A program made the translations under genes and the position numbers. A stretch of 64,000 nt of DNA, from the NCBI GenBank assembly GCA_027315345.1, contig DAHUYE010000091.1:1-64000 (forward strand), given 5' to 3'. Positions 1 to 7,049 of the stretch are shown piece by piece; within the stretch, counting starts at the first letter, position 1; the number at the start of each line of letters is the position of its first letter. The notes under the pieces are model-generated. The model saw nothing but the letters and a program-made list of their open reading frames with translations. It was not told where the DNA came from and did no database searches. Source of the stretch: Actinomycetota bacterium. Lineage in GTDB: Bacteria; Actinomycetota; Acidimicrobiia; Acidimicrobiales; JAJPHE01.

Positions 1-1
1 A

Positions 2-136
2 AAGATCCGCCGCATCGGCCATGGCTTCCGCAACTTCGCCAACTACCGGCTACGCCTCTTGCTCCACTCAGGAGTTCAATGGAACACTCCGGTAACTGCA
101 CGAATCAGGGGCCGTCACCCACAGCTCGCCGCGTAG
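2..136 (+). CDS. C-terminal end of an ISL3-family transposase (cut by window edge)
   Basis: The window opens inside an ORF in frame 2 that reads KIRRIGHGFRNFANYRLRLL and then LLHSG, with a stop at 134-136. A basic GFRNFxNYRLRLLL stretch followed by a short R-rich tail is the usual end of ISL3-type DDE transposases. The start and catalytic core lie outside the window, so completeness cannot be judged. No terminal inverted repeat was identified. It is too short for the ORF track. Confidence 0.75.
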   Translation, partial: KIRRIGHGFRNFANYRLRLLLHSGVQWNTPVTARIRGRHPQLAA

Positions 137-185
137 ACCCAGATATCCCCTCGCTGCCCGACGGGGGCCTTTGTAGCTTGTCGTC

Positions 186-1577
186 ATGGAGGCGGCCAAC
201 CTCGTCTCTCGGCTGGCTCGCCTGGTCGAGGGGCGGCGAGTGGTGGTCTTGGCCGGCGTTCTGGCCGGAGCCACCGCCCGTGTCTCCCGGCTCCGCCAGA
301 TGGGGACGGAGCGAATCCTGGTCCTGGCCGCAGGGACCGGCACGGGCCCCCTGCCGGCCCCGGAGGATGCGGACTGGGTGGTGCACGAGGTGACGGCTCC
401 CGACATCATCGCCGGTGTACGGGCCAGCCGGGCCCTCTTCGCCGACCCGCCGCCCGAGATGGTCGAGGCGGTGGGGCGGTATGACCCGGCCGGAGACGCC
501 CTGGTCCTGGGGGGGCCAGGGCCGGACAGCGACGGCGGCCTTGGCGCGCGCCGCTGCTACGGCGGCCGGCCTGCGGAATGGGTCGCTTTGGAGGACAAGG
601 TCGTTGTCGATGGGCTCTGGGACGACTTCGGAGTCCACCGGGCCCCCTCGGAGGTGGTCCAGGCGTCGTTGGACGACCTGGCGGCGGCGGCTCAGAGGCT
701 TGACCGCGGGCTGGGAACGGCCTGGGCCGGTGACGCCAGGGAGGGCTTCAACGGTGGAGCGGTCTACCTGCGCTGGGTCCGCAGCCTTGACCAGGCGGCG
801 GAGGCGGCCGCCTTCTTCGGGGCTCACTGTGATCGGGTGCGGATCCTGCCCTTCCTCGAAGGCGTCCCGGCCAGCATCCACGGCGTGGTCCTTCCGGACG
901 GGACCGCCGCCATGCGCCCGGTGGAGATGATCACCCTGCGCCGCCCCGGCCAGTCGCGACTTCTCTACGGCGGCTTCGCCACCTTCTACGACCCCGAGCC
1001 CCCGGTCCGCGAGGAGATGCGCGAGCTCGCTAGGACCGTCGGGGAGGGCCTGCGGCGTCGGGTGGGCTACCGCGGCGGCTTCACCGTCGACGGCGTGGTT
1101 ACGGACGATGGCTTCCTGCCGACCGAGCTCAACCCCCGCTTGGGAGCCCTTGGAGCGATCCTGAGAGGGTCCGATCTTCCTGTGGACCTGCTGCAGTGCG
1201 CCCTCGTGGAGGCGGAGGACCTGGGTCTCGGCACTCAAGACCTGGAGGACCTCGTGCTATCCGCCGCCGACGCGCAGCGCGCCGGTGGGGCCGCCACCGT
1301 AACGGAGTCGTCGCCTCCAGCCGGCACCACTGAGGAGGTCTCCGTCATGCTGGACGATCTGGGCTGTCGCCTCCCCGAGGTCGGCGAGGTGCCCACTGCC
1401 ACGATCTCGTTCGGGCCCGGCCAGGTCGGGGGCTTCGTCCGGGCCCAGTTCGACCCGGACGGCACCCCGAAGGGTCCATCGGTGGCGGCGCGGGCGGTGC
1501 GGGCTCTCGCGTTCGCCGACACGACCTTCGGCACGGGCATCGGGGCCCTGGAGGCGTGTCGGCCACCACGGTCATGA
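186..1577 (+). CDS. ATP-grasp domain protein, probable carboxylate-amine ligase-like enzyme
   Basis: The protein is 463 aa. The N-terminal ~90 residues look like a pre-ATP-grasp nucleotide-fold region (VVVLAGVLAGATARVSRL). The middle is an ATP-grasp fold, with a likely ATP-binding WVALEDKVVVDGLW segment and the late metal-binding signature TELNPRLGALGAIL. ATP-grasp ligases activate a carboxylate as acyl-phosphate for attack by an amine or thiol; the substrate cannot be read here. No strong ribosome binding site precedes the ATG, and downstream in-frame starts exist. It lies left of the first tRNA-derived repeat, so it is probably resident chromosome and not element cargo. Family call good, function unknown. 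Confidence 0.7.
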   Translation: MEAANLVSRLARLVEGRRVVVLAGVLAGATARVSRLRQMGTERILVLAAGTGTGPLPAPEDADWVVHEVTAPDIIAGVRASRALFADPPPEMVEAVGRYDPAGDALVLGGPGPDSDGGLGARRCYGGRPAEWVALEDKVVVDGLWDDFGVHRAPSEVVQASLDDLAAAAQRLDRGLGTAWAGDAREGFNGGAVYLRWVRSLDQAAEAAAFFGAHCDRVRILPFLEGVPASIHGVVLPDGTAAMRPVEMITLRRPGQSRLLYGGFATFYDPEPPVREEMRELARTVGEGLRRRVGYRGGFTVDGVVTDDGFLPTELNPRLGALGAILRGSDLPVDLLQCALVEAEDLGLGTQDLEDLVLSAADAQRAGGAATVTESSPPAGTTEEVSVMLDDLGCRLPEVGEVPTATISFGPGQVGGFVRAQFDPDGTPKGPSVAARAVRALAFADTTFGTGIGALEACRPPRS

Positions 1578-1669
1578 GGTCCCGCTCGTGCTTCTCCGTG
1601 ACCGCCGATCTTCGCCCGTCTTCGCCGATCCGGTAGAAGATCCGGTAGAAGATCGGCCGCTCAGCAGAA

Positions 1670-1693
1670 GGGCCGGTGCTCGCGCACCGGCCC
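1670..1693 (-). terminator. Hairpin downstream of the tRNA fragment
   Basis: GGGCCGGTGC and GCACCGGCCC pair perfectly (10 bp) around a 4-nt loop. On the minus strand it lies just downstream of the tRNA 3' end and is followed by a short T-containing stretch. It is probably the intrinsic terminator of the tRNA transcript, and it was carried along in the duplicated block. Confidence 0.6.
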
Positions 1694-1710
1694 TGACCTG
1701 CGGTTTCTTC

Positions 1711-1754
1711 GGTGGCGGGGGCAAGATTTGAACTTGCGACCTTCGGGTTATGAG
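1711..1754 (-). tRNA. tRNA-Met 3'-half remnant (non-functional)
   Basis: Read on the minus strand this is CTCATAA (anticodon CAT), then a T arm with a perfect GCAAG/CTTGC stem around TTCAAAT, then acceptor strand CCCCGCC, discriminator A and CC. The 5' half is missing: no GGCGGGG lies within reach on the right, and the bases before the anticodon loop cannot pair with CCCGA. The CCA is not completely encoded (the next base is G). It is a displaced 3' end produced by integration, not an expressed tRNA. Confidence 0.7.
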
Positions 1755-1998
1755 ACCTATCCGGCCCGTCTGACCCGTTACCCCGGGTGCTCTCCCGTAG
1801 TCCAGATTTGGCCTCTGACCTGGGCTTTGATGGGTGACTGCCCATCTGGCCTCGGATGCCGCTCCGGACGATCTCCCGCCGATTGGTGAGATTTTGGTGG
1901 GATGCCCGACGGGCAGATTCCGGCGTTTTCGACCTTCGGGTTCACTGTCGGGTTGCGCCTTTGACGGAGCAGCGGAGCCGAGCGACATCTCCGAGTTG

Positions 1999-2445
1999 TC
2001 AGTCACGGCGTGGGCGACGGCGTAGTCGGCGCCAGGCTCTCGTGACCCATCCATGCCGACCAGGCTGGGCCGGTTCCCGTTCCGCTGCCACGGCGCCCAC
2101 CCGACCGGCGTAGTACCGGCGCACGTCTTCGGCATCATGCTCACGACCCGCGGCGATCTCCTCGGGCGTCCAACGGCGAGCCCAACGGACTTGGTTGTTC
2201 GTGATGACGTAGTGAGATTGGCATGGGAGCTGCCAGCTGCCCACCGAGGGCTTCAGTGACACGGTGTCACCGTCGAAGGTGATATGCCACCGGGCCGGTC
2301 GGATCGGCGTCACGACCTTCTCGCCGCAGCCGCAAGCGCAACGATGAACCGCCGTTCGGTACCTGATGGAGATGTAGAGGACACCGTCCTCTGGATCGCC
2401 TGGGATCAGGTCAACGAACTCGTGCGTCAACGAGTTTCGCCGCAT
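1999..2445 (-). CDS. DUF6527 family protein of a ubiquitin-like operon
   Basis: The protein is 148 aa and matches the DUF6527 pattern: an N-terminal HEFVDLIP, then GVLYISIRYRTAVHRCACGC, TFDGDTVSLKPSVGSW and CQSHYVITNN. The CxCGC cluster with the later C-x-S-H-Y suggests a small metal-binding fold. Its ATG overlaps the stop of the E1-like gene by one base (TAATG), so the two are translationally coupled. Proteins of this family are, to my knowledge, encoded beside ThiF-type E1 and multi-ubiquitin genes; the biochemical role is not established from this sequence. The arginine-rich C-terminus (WRRLRRRPRRD) may be an extension specific to this copy. Confidence 0.75.
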   Translation of the reverse strand: MRRNSLTHEFVDLIPGDPEDGVLYISIRYRTAVHRCACGCGEKVVTPIRPARWHITFDGDTVSLKPSVGSWQLPCQSHYVITNNQVRWARRWTPEEIAAGREHDAEDVRRYYAGRVGAVAAEREPAQPGRHGWVTRAWRRLRRRPRRD

Positions 2446-3626
2446 TAGACTTGGTCTCCGTTATCAATGCGGTTCTGGGCTACCGTGTAAAGACTGTTGA
2501 ACTCGCCCTTCCGGTCGGTGTAGAAGCCCCGCAATCTCTTCCATCGAAGGACGGCCATAGCAGCGTTGAGCATGTTCAGGTCTCCGGTCTGGATGTTCCG
2601 GTCGTATTCATCCTCGCCCTGATCCTTGTAGGCGATGCGCTCAGCGAGATGATCGTGCGTTTCCGGGGTGCTGAGGGTGATCCGGGCCGTTCCGGCAAGG
2701 GCATTGTCCGGCTCACGGTGCAGCCCGATCCCACAGTCCACAAACGGAATGCTCCGTTCAACCAGACCCTCGATGACGACGCGCTTCCCCTGGCTCTCGT
2801 CGATTGCAACGAACACGAAGGTCAAAGAGCCAAGTTCGGCGACGTTCGTGTCGTCCACGAGAACGGGATGCGCCACCACCTTCGAGTGGACCGCGTCGTA
2901 CTGACTGAAGAGGTAGTCCACTTTCTTAGGTTCGGTGGTCAGAACCGAGAGAGGAGCTGCTCCAGGGGCTCGAAAGGCATTGTGAGCATGGAAGATGTCG
3001 TCGTCATACAGGTGAATCTCGGCAACCGGAGTCTTCGCCAGAAGATCGAGGATGTACGAACCCGTGCCGCCAAGGCCGACAATCCCAATCCGCTCAGCCT
3101 TGAGCTTATGTGACACCGCCGTAATCCCGGCCCGACTCGACGCAGAGTCGAGATAGCGAAATACGGTTTCGTCGTCGTGCCGAGGTGCGTGAGCTGGCCA
3201 GGTCGTGGGCGAGGCTTCGGGATCGATGGCCCGAGCTTCCTGGGACAAGAGCCGGGCGTAGTTCGACATCTTGTCGAAGTAGTTCGCTGGCATCTGACGA
3301 TCTCGCTTGCCGGAAAGCGAACAAACGGCCGTGATGCCGCCACCAACATCGCGCGGAGTCCGCTGGTTAATGATGATCAGCTCTTGACCGACGTGGTCAC
3401 GGGGGGTCGATCTCCCCGCGAACCACACTTCATGACTGCCAGGCGTGATCGTGGTCTCCCCGTTGTGGGACAGCTCGGAGATCAGGATTCCACGATCCAC
3501 ATCACGATCAGCCGTCACGTAGGGGACGTTGTGGATAAGGAGATTGGCGTCGCGTATCTCCAGGTCGTAGCCGTCAGCGACGAGTCGGCTCAGGTCCTCA
3601 CTACGACTTACCAGTGCGCTCGACAT
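2445..3626 (-). CDS. ThiF-family E1-like adenylyltransferase with DUF6791-like N-terminus
   Basis: The protein is 393 aa. Residues ~1-165 form an N-terminal region like DUF6791 (LLIHNVPYV, ANYFDKMSNYARLL), which in related proteins sits where an E2-like domain might be. Residues ~178-330 are the Rossmann-type ThiF domain with the nucleotide loop GLGGTGS (184-190), acidic LYDDD, and VDCGIG, whose Cys298 is a candidate thioester site. E1-like enzymes adenylate the C-terminus of a ubiquitin-like protein and pass it to a thiol. The start overlaps the end of the UBL gene by 26 bp and the stop overlaps DUF6527 by one base, giving a three-gene operon UBL-E1-DUF6527. The E2-like reading of the N-terminus is inference. 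Confidence 0.8.
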   Translation of the reverse strand: MSSALVSRSEDLSRLVADGYDLEIRDANLLIHNVPYVTADRDVDRGILISELSHNGETTITPGSHEVWFAGRSTPRDHVGQELIIINQRTPRDVGGGITAVCSLSGKRDRQMPANYFDKMSNYARLLSQEARAIDPEASPTTWPAHAPRHDDETVFRYLDSASSRAGITAVSHKLKAERIGIVGLGGTGSYILDLLAKTPVAEIHLYDDDIFHAHNAFRAPGAAPLSVLTTEPKKVDYLFSQYDAVHSKVVAHPVLVDDTNVAELGSLTFVFVAIDESQGKRVVIEGLVERSIPFVDCGIGLHREPDNALAGTARITLSTPETHDHLAERIAYKDQGEDEYDRNIQTGDLNMLNAAMAVLRWKRLRGFYTDRKGEFNSLYTVAQNRIDNGDQV

Positions 3627-3864
3627 CGAACTCAGTGCCGTCCTTGACGATCACGTGCTCGCCCTTGCGCAGTTCTCCCTCGGGCGGCTTTTCGGCCTTC
3701 TCGAACGTGATCGAGTAGAGGGTGTCCGGCTCGATTTTCCCGTATGCGAGACGCACGGCTTCGTCGAACGTCACCACGTCTGACCTGACGACCTTCGGTT
3801 CGCCGTTGACGACGATGCGGTACTCCTTCTCGTGTTCGTCACCCGTCGCTGCGGTGTCCGTCAT
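3601..3864 (-). CDS. Ubiquitin-like protein (multi-ubiquitin family, single domain)
   Basis: The protein is 87 aa. The track ORF starts further upstream, but the ATG at 3864 has AGGAGA seven bases before it, so I chose that. The sequence KEYRIVVNGEPKVVRSD followed by TFDEAVRLAYG, DTLYSITFEK and KDGTEFDVERTGKS follows the beta-grasp pattern of the prokaryotic multi-ubiquitin domain, here as one copy. It ends in TGKS with no terminal diglycine, so conjugation, if it occurs, must use that end or follow processing. It is the first gene of the operon with the E1-like and DUF6527 genes. About 290 bp of non-coding DNA separates it from the divergent JAB gene and presumably holds both promoters. Confidence 0.75.
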   Translation of the reverse strand: MTDTAATGDEHEKEYRIVVNGEPKVVRSDVVTFDEAVRLAYGKIEPDTLYSITFEKAEKPPEGELRKGEHVIVKDGTEFDVERTGKS

Positions 3865-4157
3865 TGCCTTCTCCTGTGCTGACTCGCGTGGAAAGATGCT
3901 GTTCGGAGCTGGTGTGAGACCACACTCCGCACCCACGATACCAGATCAAGCGAACGCATGTTCGTACGAGTGGACCAGGTCCTCATGTCGCCTTGTGGCG
4001 CTCCGAGCGGCTTCACTGCGCACCGGGTACCGCCACCGTCCGCTGAGGCTCCGGCCTCCAGCCGTGCTCGCATCGCTGGCGCTCACTCGGGCGCTCCGCC
4101 ACGGACGGGCGGCAGGGCGGGCTCTCCATGAATCCACCGTCACTGGAGGGCACCACG

Positions 4158-4637
4158 ATGGCCCCGACAACTTCACTCCACTCCTTCTTCCGAGCACTCA
4201 CCGGGCGCTCTTGCCGCACAGCGTCACACCCGGACGCTGTCCCGGAGGCAGGGCTCAACCTGCCCCGGCGGATCGACGACCCGGCATCGGCTGCACGGGT
4301 CGCTCGGGACCTCCTCCGCTCCCGTAGGGAGGACGTGACCCTCGTCCTCTACATGGACGACCGTCACCGCTTCGTTGGGCACGCGGTCGTCGCCGTCGGC
4401 TGGGTCCAGGCCGCGAGGCTGTCCGCCCACCCGGTGCTCCTGGGAGCCCAGGCGTGCCGCGCGACGGGCTCCATCCTCGTCCGCTACCGCCGCTGCGGGG
4501 CGCTCAGTGCCACGGAAGCCGAACAGGCGTCCTTCCGGTCCATCGCCGCAGCGTGCGGGCGTCACGGGCTCGCTGTGGTGGATCACCTGGTCGTGACCTC
4601 CACGGGCGGGTACGGCTCCGAGCACCTCGGGCTGTAA
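4158..4637 (+). CDS. RadC-like JAB domain protein lacking the metal ligands
   Basis: The protein is 159 aa from the ATG at 4158, which has GGAGGG seven bases upstream; the earlier ATG at 4128 does not. VTLVLYMDDRHRFVGHAVVA and the later GLAVVDHLVVTSTGGYGSE align with the RadC/JAB fold. Where RadC has HNHPSGDP followed by SxxD, this protein has RYRRCGAL followed by SATE, so the His-x-His metal site is lost and deubiquitinase-type catalysis is unlikely. It is divergent from the ubiquitin-like operon. Similar non-catalytic RadC-like proteins occur near ArdC and other anti-restriction genes in actinobacterial elements, so it may belong with the mobile backbone and not with the UBL system. Confidence 0.6.
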   Translation: MAPTTSLHSFFRALTGRSCRTASHPDAVPEAGLNLPRRIDDPASAARVARDLLRSRREDVTLVLYMDDRHRFVGHAVVAVGWVQAARLSAHPVLLGAQACRATGSILVRYRRCGALSATEAEQASFRSIAAACGRHGLAVVDHLVVTSTGGYGSEHLGL

Positions 4638-4759
4638 CAATGGCGACCCACCCAGGTCGTCGAGGGTGCCTTCTCGTATCATCAGGCTATGTTCCGGCTG
4701 GTCCCCTCTCGTTGCCCTGGCGCCGTCTTGACCTGCGCTCTGGCATGGAGGGCTGGGCG

Positions 4760-5911
4760 ATGACCGTCCGGGTGCCCGTCCGCCCAGCGATGCTCGCCTG
4801 GGCGCGGGAGCGGTCCCGGCAGACCCCGGAAGACCTCTTCACTCGCTTCCCGGCACTCTATGAGTGGGAGCAGGGGACGAGGCAGCCGACGCTCAAGCAG
4901 CTTGAGAAGTTCGCCCAGGCGACGCATACGCCGGTTGGCTACCTCTTCCTTCCCGAGCCGCCCGAGGAGCCGCTCCCGGTACCGGACTTCCGGACCATCG
5001 GGGACGTGGAGATCGGGCACGCAAGTCCGGACCTCCTCGACACGGTGTACCAGTGTCAACAGCGCCAGGAGTGGTATCGGGACTACGCCCGGCTTCATCG
5101 AGAGTCGCCCGTCCCCTTCGTTGGCACGTTCACGGTCGGCTCTGACGTCGAAGAGGCAGCCACCCGGATGCGCGAGGTGCTGGAGTTCGCTCCCGACGAG
5201 CGAGGCAGTAGTTGGAGCGAAGCGCTTCGTCGGCTTATCGAGGAGGCAGACCGCAACGGCGTGTTGGTCATGGTCAGCGGGATCGTCGGGAGCAACACGC
5301 ATCGGAAGCTGGACCCTGACGAGTTTCGAGGGTTCGCTCTCGCCGATGACCTCGCCCCTCTCATCTTCGTCAACGGTGCCGACACGAAGGCAGCGCAGAT
5401 TTTCACGCTCGCGCACGAGCTGGTTCACATCTGGATTGGCGAGTCTGCAGTCTCCGATGCCGATATGGCATCGACGTCGGGCAATGCCATCGAGCGCTGG
5501 TGCAACCAGGTGGCTGCCGAGTTTCTCGTGCCCGGTTCTGCTCTCCGGGGCTACCAGCTCAACCGGGACGACCTCACGGACGAGCTGGAGACGCTCGCTC
5601 GGCGCTTCAAGGTGAGCACCCTTGTCGTTCTTCGACGTCTCTTCGATGCGAACTACTTCACCGCGACGCAGTATCGGGAGGAGTTCTCTTCCGAGCTGGA
5701 CCGCATCCGGACGCTTATGGAAGAGCGTGGCACTGGAAGCGGAGGCAACTTCTACAACACGCAACCCGTTCGTGTCAGCAAGCGATTCGCCCGCGCTCTC
5801 ATTGAGAGCACCCTTGAGGGACAGACGCTCCATCGAGATGCCTTCCAGATGCTTGGCTTCAAGAAGGTGTCCACCTTCAACGAGCTGGCAGCGAGGCTCG
5901 GAGTCGTCTGA
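4760..5911 (+). CDS. XRE-type HTH plus ImmA/IrrE (M78) metallopeptidase
   Basis: The protein is 383 aa from the ATG at 4760, which is preceded by GGAGGG at seven bases; the longer ORF upstream has no such support. Residues ~5-65 resemble a helix-turn-helix repressor domain (LYEWEQGTRQPTLKQLEKFA). Residues ~150-290 are the ImmA/IrrE peptidase with zinc motif AHELVHIW near residue 220. These proteins typically cleave or sense a repressor, or act as the antitoxin-like partner of a neighbouring toxin. The stop overlaps the start of the DUF4411 gene by one base (TGATG), so the two are co-translated; ImmA/IrrE-DUF4411 is a recurrent pair resembling toxin-antitoxin modules. Confidence 0.85.
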   Translation: MTVRVPVRPAMLAWARERSRQTPEDLFTRFPALYEWEQGTRQPTLKQLEKFAQATHTPVGYLFLPEPPEEPLPVPDFRTIGDVEIGHASPDLLDTVYQCQQRQEWYRDYARLHRESPVPFVGTFTVGSDVEEAATRMREVLEFAPDERGSSWSEALRRLIEEADRNGVLVMVSGIVGSNTHRKLDPDEFRGFALADDLAPLIFVNGADTKAAQIFTLAHELVHIWIGESAVSDADMASTSGNAIERWCNQVAAEFLVPGSALRGYQLNRDDLTDELETLARRFKVSTLVVLRRLFDANYFTATQYREEFSSELDRIRTLMEERGTGSGGNFYNTQPVRVSKRFARALIESTLEGQTLHRDAFQMLGFKKVSTFNELAARLGVV

Positions 5912-6405
5912 TGCCGTACTTGCTCGACTCGAACATCTTCATACAGGCGAAGAACCTCCACTACAGCTTCGACTTCTGCCCGGCCTTCTGGGAGTGGATC
6001 GATCAGGAGCACGCCAACGGCAAGGTCTATTCGATCGAGAAGGTGAGGGACGAGCTGATTGGTGGCGATGACGAGCTGGCAGAGTGGGCGAAGCTGCGGG
6101 GCGACGACTTCTTTTTGCCACCGGATAACGCCGTCCTTCCGAGCCTGGCAGCAGTCAGCACGTGGGCCGGGAGTGGCAACTACGAGCCGGGTGCTGTCAG
6201 TCAGTTCCTGCAGGTCGCCGACTACTACCTCGTTGCCCAAGCCCACGCTCACGGCTTCGATGTGGTGACGCACGAGGTCGCTGCTAACTCGGTCAAGAAG
6301 ATCAAGATTCCGAATGCCTGCATTGGGATGAGCGTGAAGTTCCTGAGTCCGTACGAGATGCTCCGGACCGAGAAGGCCCGGTTCGTCCTGGGAGCTGTGC
6401 GCTAA
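5911..6405 (+). CDS. DUF4411 family PIN-like protein
   Basis: The protein is 164 aa. YLLDSNIFIQA at the start is the acidic entry of a PIN-like nuclease fold. Conserved downstream acids (EKVRDELIGGDDEL, VADYYLVAQA) and the final VVTHEVAANSVKKIKIPNAC complete the DUF4411 pattern. It is probably an RNase-like toxin controlled by the upstream HTH-peptidase, to which it is coupled by a TGATG junction. Only two bases separate it from the next gene. No target is predictable from sequence. Confidence 0.75.
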   Translation: MPYLLDSNIFIQAKNLHYSFDFCPAFWEWIDQEHANGKVYSIEKVRDELIGGDDELAEWAKLRGDDFFLPPDNAVLPSLAAVSTWAGSGNYEPGAVSQFLQVADYYLVAQAHAHGFDVVTHEVAANSVKKIKIPNACIGMSVKFLSPYEMLRTEKARFVLGAVR

Positions 6406-6407
6406 CA

Positions 6408-6941
6408 ATGAAGTTCTCGGAGGTCGCCCGCAGAGTTACCGGATTCTCCTGCCCGATATTCGGCGTGAGCTGGGACCCAGGAGTAGCGAAAGTCACGGCA
6501 GCTCGTCGGGTACTCGTCTACCTAGAGGACCGTCGGGTGCTCTTCGAACCGTTTGAAGCCGAATCTCCAGGGCACTGTGTCAGCTCGATTCTCGATATGC
6601 GTCAGTTCCTCACGACCGAGCTTGGACAGCTTGATGACAAGGAAGACGACATCGCACCCCATCTCCGGGCCATGCGGGCTTCGTGTCGGAAGTTCCTACG
6701 CAGCACGGACGTGCTGGATCGCGGTGCGGGCGGCTTCCGAGGCCCCTTCTACGGCTCTCACGAATGGGTCTTCAATCAGGCGCTTGGCGAGCTGCGGGGC
6801 ACCTTCGGAGTGCACATCGCCATGCTTTCGTCGAAGTTCGGCATCGACGTCGAGGATGACCTCGCGACCATCCTCCCAGAAGCTGACCTGGACTCCGGCG
6901 ACGATGCCGACTCGCCCATCCGACCTGGTCGGAAGCGCTGA
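6408..6941 (+). CDS. DUF6650 family protein of unknown function
   Basis: The protein is 177 aa, beginning MKFSEVARRVTGFSCPIFGV, with ARRVLVYLEDRRVLFEPFE and HLRAMRASCRKFL further on; I recognise this as the DUF6650 family. No catalytic motif or membrane segment is visible. It follows DUF4411 by two bases, so it is the third gene of the ImmA/IrrE cassette and may be a sensor or accessory protein of that module. The last ~25 residues are acidic and then basic (DSGDDADSPIRPGRKR), probably disordered. Confidence 0.65.
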   Translation: MKFSEVARRVTGFSCPIFGVSWDPGVAKVTAARRVLVYLEDRRVLFEPFEAESPGHCVSSILDMRQFLTTELGQLDDKEDDIAPHLRAMRASCRKFLRSTDVLDRGAGGFRGPFYGSHEWVFNQALGELRGTFGVHIAMLSSKFGIDVEDDLATILPEADLDSGDDADSPIRPGRKR

Positions 6942-7049
6942 CGAGCATCAGAAGCCGGACAGGCGACACAGCGTTCTCGTACCATCTCATCATGGCCACG
7001 ACCTACCTGACCTGGTTCTCGATCCTCGCCGACACTGGAGCTACGTCTC

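Larger units (their letters stand above)
1662..1754. repeat. Left 93-bp direct repeat (att-like, tRNA-Met 3' half plus terminator)
   Basis: This 93-bp block recurs in the same orientation and at the same length at 38991-39083, with only about a dozen differences. It begins CAGCAGAAGGGCCGGTGCT and ends in the 18-bp identical core CGACCTTCGGGTTATGAG (1737-1754). The core covers the anticodon loop and variable region of a CAT-anticodon tRNA read on the minus strand. Sequence similarity stops right of the core, as expected at an integration junction. I read it as the left attachment site of element 1, whose integrase sits beside the other copy. Confidence 0.75.

Noticed and set aside
1711-1754. 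Functional tRNA-Met
   Set aside because: The 5' half, D arm and acceptor partner are missing here and also at 39040-39083.
1572-2144. 190-aa minus-strand ORF across the tRNA fragment
   Set aside because: Includes the translated tRNA and terminator (VQVRAGARAPALLL), which is a known false-ORF signature next to tRNA genes.
4158-4637. Active deubiquitinase of the UBL operon
   Set aside because: The JAB/RadC metal motif is replaced (RYRRCGAL in place of HNHPSGDP), and the gene is on the opposite strand from the UBL operon.
4682-5833. 383-aa minus-strand ORF
   Set aside because: Antisense of the ImmA/IrrE gene, with no recognisable domain.
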